Source: Pontederia crassipes
Lineage: Eukaryota > Streptophyta > Magnoliopsida > Commelinales > Pontederiaceae
NCBI GenBank assembly: GCA_030549335.1
Contig: CM060195.1
Coordinates: forward strand, 27,842,874-27,906,873
Direction: 5' to 3'
Length of the DNA stretch: 64,000 bases
The notes under the pieces are model-generated. The model had not been told where the DNA came from and made no database searches. It saw only the letters and a program-made list of their open reading frames with translations. Positions 55,507-64,000 of the stretch are shown piece after piece; the first letter of the stretch is position 1, and each line of letters begins with the position of its first letter. Position numbers and translations under genes: made by a program.

Positions 55507-58500
55507 AACTCTCTCAAACTTAAACATTTGCTTGTCATCGTGCAAAATTAGGAATTTAAGGCTCATTTGGATTTAGAATAAGTGCTAGGTTTTGACCTTG
55601 TTCTAAAGATTTCATCCAAACAACAGTTGGATTAAGTTTGGGGCCCACCAATAATCATTGCAGGATCAACAAAACCTTGGATTTTTTTTGTTTGTTCTTT
55701 GTCTCTACAAGAACTTCATTAGTGTAGCTAGATTTCAGGCTTCGAGCATGTCTGGGTTAGAAGGAAAATGTTCGAGAATAAATTTCATTCATCCAAACGG
55801 GGCCTTAGGGTCCAAAGTTTTCAAGTTTGGATGACCACATTATATACAACACTCTATCTCCTCAACCTCCAAAATTATTTTACTTGAACATCATTTACAT
55901 ATTTAAGGCCCATTAACCCCTTACTTAATAACTGAAATAAGTCCTCCATGGGTGCCAAATGAGACAACCTAAACATTCACATAACTCCCTCAAGAATGTG
56001 CACATTTTTCTGACTTGTATTAACACTAAAAGATTATTTGCACATTTATGAGATACTTACATATCCCTGGATTGAATTAACTTTCTTTTTTTCATTTACT
56101 CTTGTTGTTTTTTATTATTTTCTTACTGATGCGACCTTCTCTTCAATTGTACATTGGGAATTTGAAAAAAAATAGTTCCCACTCAGCATTTTTCTTGTCT
56201 TTCTGGTTTGAGTGCTAATGGTGCCATGCATGATATATTCTTGTCTTCCTCAAGTGAGGGGATAGAGGAGTAGCTATTCAAAAGAAAGCAAATTTGCTCA
56301 TAGCCTTACCCAACGTTTCTTCCTAGAATACTCGTGTGAGGCACTTTGAATTTTTTATTAAAGAAAAGGTAAAAGTATTTCCCAAAACACAAAAAAAGAT
56401 AAGTGCGGAAGTAAGTGCATGCAAACTATATACTTTATCATCATTACACTACAACAGATCATAATGTAATGTCATACAAATAGGTGCAAGAGTAAAATCC
56501 TGGATGGGGTTATGTGGAGGGTCAGCCAACATGTTATATGCTTTCTTTTCAATGGTTATTTATGTCATTATGTTTTACTTCAAGGATGTTCAATACAGAT
56601 TAGTCATGAAAGCTATAGGGTCAATAATGTCATGCACAATATTTTATAGTTAATGCTTGATGAAATAGTAATGGACTATGTGTTGGGGTTAAGACAATAA
56701 ACATATTTTTAGTAAAAACATTTGAAAAAATTTTAGAAATTCAACAACAATGATAGATTTTAGAACTTTAGCAATAATTGTATTTACTATGAGAGAGAAT
56801 GATAATTGAATTTATAGGAAGTATCATTGGCTCCTCTAAACTTAAGCTCAATATTGTTCTCTTGGTTAAGCTAGGAGAGACTAATTTATCGGATGGAATT
56901 TTGCGAGTGGGTAGCGGCAGGTATCTCTTATTTCATTTGTTCTTTCATGGTTTAGCACACCTTCACGAAATGTGGATCGAATATTACTCTCCTTATTTGC
57001 ACAAAAAAATATTAGATCGTTTGTCAAATTTGCATAATAAGTATCAGTCATTAGAATTAAAAAAAGAGAGAGTGTGTGCAGTCAGGGGCATCTCTATAGA
57101 TGAGGTTGGTTAGTTTCAACAGAATTGCGAGACTCTATAGCAATTAGTTGGGGCTGCTTGATTCCTGCAAAACAAAATAAAACAAAATTAGGTTGGATTG
57201 CTTCCCAACAAGCATAATTATTCCTCCATCATCTTACATTGTTTCATTTGTTGGTTTACCAATTTTTGCATCATAATTTTTAGCTTAAAACCTTTGTGTT
57301 GCTAGTTGGTATTGTTGTTGAACTTTAGGTGGAGGGATATTGGTTGATTCGATGGGATGTAGTGGTTCTACTTGAGTGTATAGCTTATGGTGTGCACCTA
57401 ATATTTGATTTTGATCATAAGTTGTTGCAGAATGATAGTGCTATCCATTGTAGAAATATATTGTCTTGATAACTCCATGAATTTGAATCTAGGACATATG
57501 AATTAGGAAATGATTTTCCCATTGGCTACTATGATTATCCATATGAAATTGCTCATATGATTCAAGCTAAATGTATGAGTGCAATTGATTGCAATAGACT
57601 TGAGAAGTTGTGGAAGATTTCATTTGCAATTGCATTTTTTACTATGTCTTCGACTCTATAAGCTAAGTTGTCACAATTTTTAGATTTAATGAATGATAAA
57701 GATTCTGTTCATCTTCTAACAAACTTGGATATTTCAGATCCATCGTAATGTCAATCTTAGCAAATGATTGTTGAATTCATACTTATCACCATTTTTCGAA
57801 ATCTGAAATGTTTTATGCACAATAGAAACTCAAGAGATAGTTTATAGAGTAGGTATAAAATTTCAAAACATGAAATCTAAAATGAAATGTGAATTTCGAA
57901 ATATGAAATCAAACCTGAAATATGAAATTTGATATTTGAAATCTGAATTCTAAAACTTGAACTTTAAAATATGATATTTGAAATTTGAAATCTGAAATTT
58001 AAATTTGAAGTCTGAAACTTGAAATCTGAAATATGAATTCTGAATTATCAAATCTGATATGAGCATTCAAGGATAAAAAGAAAGTATGTTCAGCAATGTT
58101 TCTGCATAATAGAAGTTCAGATTACAGAGTAAGTGTAGAAATTGAAATATGAAATAAAAAAAATTAAAATCTGGTACTAACATTTGAGGATCAAGAGTAC
58201 TTGTTCAACAATTTTAGCAAGGTATGTTCAATAATGTTCAGAATATATGTTAGCACATGAATGTATGTTCAGTAATGTTTCTGTACAATAAAGACTTAGA
58301 ATGCAATTTTTGAGATATGTGCTGAAAACTAAAATCTGAAAATTAAAATAAGTAATCGAATATCAGAAATCAGACATATTTCAGCTCAATGAAGAGTTAG
58401 AACGCAGCTTATAGAATAAACTCAGAAATATGAAAACTGAAATTAGAGATCCGTAGATTATAACATTCAAGGACCAAGAAACTGTCATGTTCAGCAATGT

Positions 58501-58837
58501 TCATAAAATAAGAATATAAGTTCAGCAATGTTGTTACAATATAAAAACTTAAGAGATAATTAGTGCATAATATCATGTTTGAGAAGTGAATATCAGAAAT
58601 GTAGGAAATAGAAAGTCTACTCTCGGCAATAGTATGAAAATAGTAGGATATAGACAATACACCTACAATAAGGTAGACAGGTAGATCGAAGATGATAACT
58701 ACAAAATCTAAGTGAAGACTACTATCAAAAATTAAAGAAAAAGAAAAAAAATGCAAAAAACTAAAACTAATATAAGCAAAAAAATATTCACAACATGATG
58801 AAGTGACTAAAAACAAAAAATTCATGTGACAATTCAA
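55507..58837. other. Interior of the left family-X element
   Basis: Begins with AACTCTCTCAAACTTAAAC, the complement of a polypurine tract, and ends at a primer site at 58838-58868. In between there is no recognisable gag or pol in any frame. A degenerate GAAATCTGAAATATG-rich stretch occupies 57855-58070. Confidence 0.6.
57855..58070 (+). repeat. Degenerate short-period repeat (GAAATCTGAAATATG type)
   Basis: Many imperfect units of 7 to 15 bases drawn from AAATCTGAA, AAATATGAA and AAATTTGAA. Downstream, TTCAGCAATGTT recurs near 58090, 58270 and 58490-58530. Confidence 0.75.
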
Positions 58838-58868
58838 AACTTAGTCACCGACAACGACGCCAGAAACT
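58838..58868 (-). other. Primer-binding region of family X
   Basis: Minus strand AGTTTCTGGCGTCGTTGTCG follows the LTR edge TGATACG, close to the Athila/Tat consensus AGTTTTTGGCGCCGTTGCCG. Confidence 0.75.
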
Positions 58869-61088
58869 TGATACGTCAAAAATTCGTAATGTGAAAGGCA
58901 CGAAATGATAGAAAATAATATGATTTGTATTAAGGAGTCACTTATCAAGAGCAGTTACCCCTAGATATTTCTTTAACCCCACACAAGCAAATACCCTTAC
59001 TTCACAAAAAAAATGACGAATTTAAACTTTAAAATTTGTAATTTCTCAACACAATTACCATGAGAATGCAAGCATACGATAATCACTGTAGCGCTTGAGG
59101 GTCGATCCACAAGGACAAAATTTGAAAAGTTCACACTTGATTGAAATTGTTTAAAAGAAGAAATTTCAGTCTATATTGTTGTTTAAAGTGAGAATTGAAA
59201 TGCTACAAACCAGAAATCATAACAAATATAACTACACTATTTTGTGAGTTTTTAATGCAAAATTAGACAAACATCAGTGGAGATAAACATTAGGGCTTAG
59301 GGGGAATGTTGTCACTTGGGATCAACGTTCTTTAGGAATTCCGACTTGCACAAGCATAGATTTTCATGGAAAACAACACTCGATTCACCAAACGATGCTT
59401 TTGCATACATTAATGATCGAGCTCTCACATGCCTAAAGGGTCAACTATTCAACTCAGCGAACACTCTCATGCACACGGAGAAAATCTCTCAACGAAGATT
59501 GAGTTGTTGCCTCACGCATTTGTTGTCTCAGAGATTCTCAAGGTGAATATGAAAGCTCAAACTAACCTCTCAGCCTGTATTGGATTCCCATCATTTAAGA
59601 TAACCTTCTTAGGTGAGAAACTTGGCTAGAGATTGCGTGAAGCCAATTGTGTTCAGGCCAACAAAATCCTCTCTAGAAATGAATATTGTGACTCTCGATG
59701 ACCTCTCTATATGTGACTCTATAGCTGTGTGCCCTGTCGGATCCTCCACGGATGCGATGAATAAAACTCTCTCTGGGATAGGAGGCTGTCAAATCAATCA
59801 AATATGAGTAAAATAAAGGAAATACGGTGATGCAAAGCAAGGAGCAAATCAGGTTTAGGTCCAATACACACGATTCATGATTCCTTTTTAGAAGATTGAG
59901 TTTTTGTCCCACCTCTCGATATGAACCTCAATGGATAACTTCCCTCTCGGGAGAGAAATCGGTGAACGCGTGTTGCCTGAACAAAGGATTATCAAACACC
60001 ATCACAGAAACTTAGGAGGAGATTTTCCTCTCGGGTTGCAATTGAAATAAATCCTATAGCTCAGTCGACATCCGAAGCTCATCATAGTCAACTAATCAAG
60101 GGAAAACATGCAATGCAGCATCAAAACAATGCAAAAAAAAATATCATTGTGTCATTGCATAGAACCAAGATAGAACAAAGAACAAAACATCCCCCAATCA
60201 CTCGCTGGCTGATTTAGTTACACATTATGTAAACAAGAGAGGACAAAATATGATATGGAGAAATTATATATACTTTTTATTTATGTTCAACATGCATTAA
60301 TCTCATGTTTTGATATATTCTTATGCTCGAACACATGCTTAAATAACTTTTTGATATATTCTTAGTGTTAGTGACTCCTACCCAAGAGGTACGCTATTCC
60401 TCGATTGTCATATGTGTGTCGAAAGGTGAGGGTCGGGTAGGGCCAAGAGGTCTACCTGGAGTTTTCTTTATCTTCTCTCTCGAACCGGACTTAAGGGTAT
60501 CCACCTGAGAGGGATTACTACTTGCTGGACTCAGTGCGGGCCCCTGACCGAGTCCTAATTCTCAAGATTCCTCTTAAGTCCTGAGATGAGGGTATACAAG
60601 CACATACCCCCATTGTGTCTGACATGTCTTGCTACTTCATTTGTTTTACATCAAGTTATAAAAAAGAACTCTTAAAATAGTCCCCTATGCCCTAGTGCTT
60701 ATTCAGTTATATTTTAGTCCATGCTTATCACTACAAGAAAAATTATATTTTTTGACGGTTTCGTCCATCAGAAATGAGGATTTTCGATGGATTTACCTAC
60801 GGAACATATTCGTCGAAAAAATGATCATCGCAAAATGATTTTCGACGATTGAAAAAAACTCGTCAGAAGTTCTGACGGTTGTAACCGTCCCAACAGTCCG
60901 ACGACCACAACCATCGAAAAGTCCGGCGGTCGCAACCTTCGAAACTTTCGGCGGTCGTCGAAACTTTCAACGGTTGTCGCAACTGTCGAAACTTTCGGCG
61001 ATCGCAATTGTCGAAACTTTCGGTGGTCGTCGCATCCGTCGAAACATTTCATCGAAAAGAATTTTTAAAATACAAAAAAATTATATCC

Positions 61089-61155
61089 GGCTTCTCACAG
61101 CAAGATCCGGCCGCTCACGGCAAGATCCGACCGCTCACGGCAAGATTCGGCCGTC
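61089..61155 (+). repeat. Short tandem repeat (GCTCACGGCAAGATCCG type)
   Basis: Three imperfect units of about 20 bases in the GC-rich core of the CACTA element, immediately before the 40-bp array. Confidence 0.75.
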
Positions 61156-61241
61156 TGGCACTAATCACGCCGTCATCGGTCACATCAGGTCGCATGTCGA
61201 TCGGATCATAACCGGCTGCCACAAGATCCGGCCGCCAGTGA

Positions 61242-61437
61242 CAAGATCTAACTCTCAGGCGACCGATCCAGCCCCCGCAGCCAGATCCGGTTGGCAAGCG
61301 ACCGATCTGGCCCCCTACGGTCAGATTCGGTCGCCAGGCGGCCGATCCGGCCCTCCACGTCCAAATCCGACCGTCAGGCGACCGATTCGGGCCCCCGCGG
61401 CCAGATCCGACCACCAGGCGGCCGATCCGACTCCCGA
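61242..61437 (+). repeat. 40-bp GC-rich minisatellite, about five copies
   Basis: Units at 61242, 61282, 61322, 61362 and 61402, each built as CAGATCCGACC..CAGGCG.CCGATCCGGCCC. The array is CG-rich in an AT-rich transposon. It creates long apparent reading frames in several frames because 40 is not a multiple of three and stops are rare. Confidence 0.9.
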
Positions 61438-62733
61438 GCTAGGGAGAGGAAGAGAGGGAGAGAGTCGCCGACAGTCATCGTCCGGGAGTTCGTTGCGTCG
61501 ACAAGATAGGAGAGGGAGAGAGAGGGAAAGAAGTTGAGAGAGGGAGTGGATATATATATATATAGGGGTAGAAAGAGGAGAAAGTGGGAAAATGAAAAAA
61601 AAGCAGCGGGAGAGTTATTTTTAATTACCGACAGCCATGACCGTCGAAAACTTCAGAAATATTAATAATATATATATTATGATATATATGATTATAATAT
61701 TTAATTATTTTTCAATTATCGATGGTCCAGACCATCGAAACTATCGACGGTCTTAATTGTCGATAATTATAATAATAAAATACTACTTATATTATTATAT
61801 AATATTTATTTTAAAATTATCGACTGTCCATACGGTCAAAAGTTCTGACAGTCCGAACTATCGATAATTATAATAATAAAATAAACTTATATTATATATT
61901 ATACAATATTTAATTACTTTTAAAGTTATCGACGGTTCAGACCGTCGAAACTTTTGACGACCTAAACTGTCGATAATTATAGTAATAAAATACTACTTAC
62001 ATTATGTTAATTTTTTTAGGTTACTGACGGTCGAGACCGTCGAAAATTTTGACGGCCTGAACTATCGCTAGTTGTATTAATAAAATACTACTTATATTAC
62101 ATTATTTTTCACTTATCGATGGTTATGACCGTCGGAAGTTTCGACGGATATGTATCCATCGAAACTTTCGACAACCATCAGAAATATAATAATAATGTAA
62201 TAGATTTGATAATTTATTATTTTTATTTTCGACGGTTGCAACCGTCAAAAATTTCGACGGATATCTATCCGTCGCAAAATCCGTCGCAAATTGCGACGAA
62301 TTTTGTTCCGTCGAAAACGGCCCGTCGAAAAAATGCAATTTTCTTGTAGTGTATGAGAAAAACACTTAAAAATTAGTGTAACTTTTTTTGTTGCATTTTC
62401 TAATTTAGTGTTCTTTCATTTTCTCAATTTGAACATCCCATTTTCCTAGGAAACATTTTCATCACGTGTGAACATTCTTCTTTGTCCCTGTGGATCGAAT
62501 TTTAATTAAGTACTACATTGATTGCTCTGTGCTTCCAGCCTTATCGTGTGTGCTAAGGATTTATAAATTGTAAAGCTTAATTCGATATATCTTGTGAAGT
62601 AAGGGTAGTCACTTGTGTGAGGGTATTCACACATTTAGGGGTAACCACTCCCCATATGTGACCCTTCCATACAAAGCATAGTGTTTTCTATTACTTTGAG
62701 CCATTCGCACAAGACTTTTTACGTATCAAAATA

Positions 62734-62864
62734 ATAAAGGGAAAAAGAAGAGAAATGGAGAAGGGAGGCTGCTGCAGCAGCTTTCTCCAACAACAGCAAT
62801 GGGTTGGAGATTCTAGATTCAGAACTCCCTCCACTGGCTAGCCTCTGTGTATTTTATGATCCAA
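62734..62864. other. Right-hand part of the family-X LTR without counterpart at 54.7 kb
   Basis: Sequence with CTGCTGCAGCAGC-type motifs continuing the X LTR after the solo-LTR insertion. The truncated copy at 54733 lacks it. Confidence 0.5.
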
Positions 62865-63406
62865 GGGGTTTGGGCCACCTGTCCACACTCTTCTAGCTAT
62901 TTTCTTATCTTCTTCTTCTTGCTTTTCCAGCAAAAAACAAATCTGCATGTGGTCCTCCCTTAGCTGCCTACCCCTTTGATTTTCCATCTGTCCAATTTTT
63001 TCCAGCCAAAATAATATGTTTGTTGTCCCTCCTTGGTTGCCTCACTATTTGTTTGCCACATGTCCAACTTTCATATAATTGTATAGGAAGTTTACTTCTT
63101 CTTATACAAGGGAATCTGCTCTAGTTGTTTGCTATTTTGGATAAGGTGCCATCTTGAACTATGTCGTCTGCTCTCGAATTCATCTAAGTGTCCATATTTG
63201 GGGTATCCACTTGAATTTCTACATGAAAAATAATTAAAATAAGTAATAATATTCTAGGAATGCACATTACCATAAGATAGATGTGAAGAAATCATAAAAA
63301 ATACATTTCGACTATAAAGCATGTGTTTAAGCATAATAATATATCAAAACATGATATTAATGCATGATGAACATAAATGAAAAGTATATATAATTTCTCC
63401 ACATCA

Positions 63407-64000
63407 AACTCCCCAAAACTTAAACCTTTTCTTGTCCTCAAACAAAATTAGGAACTTAGTTGTCCAACCGAATGATTTGAAGGTGAAAGGATATTGAATT
63501 ATTCGAGGTAGTTGATTTGTCAGATGGATCATGGGTGATAGCAATATACATGAGAATTCGTAGTGATTATATTCAAATTGATGATCATTGGGATAACTTG
63601 ATCACTCGTACAATGGTGCATGGACGATGTTAAGATGATAACGTGTGAAATTGTATCTTGACCTACGAGAGTTATCTGAGGGAGTTGGTCAACTGAATGG
63701 ACTGAAGGCACAACGGTGTAGGGAACGATGCTAGGATGACAACATGTGATGTTGTATCCTGGATCAGTATGACAACTGATTGATAGATGACAAGGAGCGA
63801 ACCAAGAGGGCTATGAAAAAGTTGGTTTGTGGATTCTTTATCTATGATCGACGAGGGTTGTGAAAGATACTTATGCCACTACAACATGAAATGTTCACAA
63901 AACATTTGGGTTACTGCTCAAAAGAGACTAGCTAGACGAGAACTATGTAGGCAAAAGAAAGGTTGGGATACTAGTTTGTAAAATTATATCCAAAGAGTTG
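63407..64000. other. Start of a second family-X interior
   Basis: AACTCCCCAAAACTTAAACC (complement of a polypurine tract) follows the LTR edge. The remaining 580 bases have no recognised gene and contain repeated GGATCATG/GATGACAA-type phrases. The element runs out of the window. Confidence 0.5.

Larger units (their letters stand above)
60729..62351. mobile_element. Non-autonomous CACTA transposon
   Basis: 1623 bases with CACTACAAGAAAAATTATA at the left and its inverted match TTTCTTGTAGTG at the right, flanked by TAT/TAT (60726-60728, 62352-62354). Subterminal regions are dense in GACGGT...ACCGTCGAAA motifs. There is no TNP1/TNP2-type coding sequence. The GC-rich core 61080-61545 is made of minisatellites and purine-rich sequence. 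Confidence 0.95.
60251..62728 (+). mobile_element. Solo LTR of an Athila/Tat-like relative, split by a CACTA element
   Basis: Starts TGATATGGAGAAATT and ends TTTTTACGTATCA with exact AAATA duplications at 60246-60250 and 62729-62733. Net length is about 852 bases once the CACTA element and its 3-bp duplication are removed. Its ends resemble family X in the opposite orientation (TACCCCTAAAT, TTACTTCACAAG and TCGATCCACAGGGAC blocks on the minus strand), so it is a related but distinct family. Confidence 0.85.
58869..63406 (-). mobile_element. Family-X LTR, interrupted by a nested solo LTR
   Basis: On the plus strand it runs from TGATACGTC to CTCCACATCA. The primer site lies on its left and a polypurine tract (63407-63421) on its right, so the same LTR serves as the 5' LTR of the left element and the 3' LTR of a right element. 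Without the nested block (60251-62733) it is about 2055 bases long. No gene recognised in it; the open frames at 59316-59807 lie within LTR sequence. Confidence 0.75.

Noticed and set aside
58409..58837. 142-codon minus-strand hydrophobic protein
   Set aside because: AT-rich leader region next to the primer site of a family-X element; the Phe/Tyr/Ser-rich content is expected from A-rich complementary sequence.
60974..61537. 187-codon open frame rich in Arg/Ser/Pro
   Set aside because: Read-through of the 40-bp minisatellite in the CACTA element; open in three frames.

Overview
This window is nuclear DNA from a flowering plant, most likely a monocot. It has spliced genes with GT-AG introns, a plant-type E-class PPR gene, and plant-specific transposon lineages: Au-like SINEs, Tork/SIRE-type copia, Athila/Tat-type gypsy, CACTA, hAT and Mutator-like elements. 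The coding starts are very GC-rich and alanine-rich inside an AT-rich background, which favours a monocot. The species cannot be named from the sequence.

Three host genes look intact. A 438-codon intronless PPR gene lies at 9533-10849 (+) and resembles Arabidopsis At1g03510. A two-exon gene at 14484-18368 (+) encodes a 281-residue Rpr2/Rpp21/SNM1-type RNase P/MRP subunit whose zinc ribbon is split by a 3.0-kb intron. A four-exon gene at 31041-34921 (-) encodes a 406-residue type II membrane nucleotide-diphospho-sugar transferase (PF03407, At4g15970/At1g14590-like). The first two form a small gene island; the third has its own 2.4-kb intron with a very long G/C homopolymer.

Layout. 1-3 kb: a large inverted repeat (arms about 46-1235 and 1548-2957) carrying two opposed CAF1 deadenylase pseudogene copies, with an Au-like SINE in one arm. 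4.5-8.2 kb: decayed minus-strand copia. 9.4-18.5 kb: gene island; the RNase P gene intron holds a hAT element and two SINEs. 19.6-21.8 kb: probable solo gypsy LTR with a 40-bp tandem array. 22.9-29.8 kb: CACTA fragment and a decayed copia element split by a pol-less SIRE-like element with intact target duplication. 31.0-35.0 kb: transferase gene. 35.8-42.0 kb: a TIR element split by a nearly complete Tork-type copia (TSD AGGAC). 44.6-46.3 kb: CACTA-like fragments and a SINE. 47.6-54.7 kb: minus-strand Athila/Tat-like LTR element without recognisable pol (TSD TTGTG). 54.7-64.0 kb: tandem, LTR-sharing relatives of that family, in which one LTR is split by a solo LTR that is itself split by a CACTA element.

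The host genes do not form a pathway that the sequence reveals. The main scientific interest is the CAF1 inverted repeat, a candidate hairpin/siRNA locus, and the readable order of nested insertions. Family names come from recalled motifs; no database search was run.
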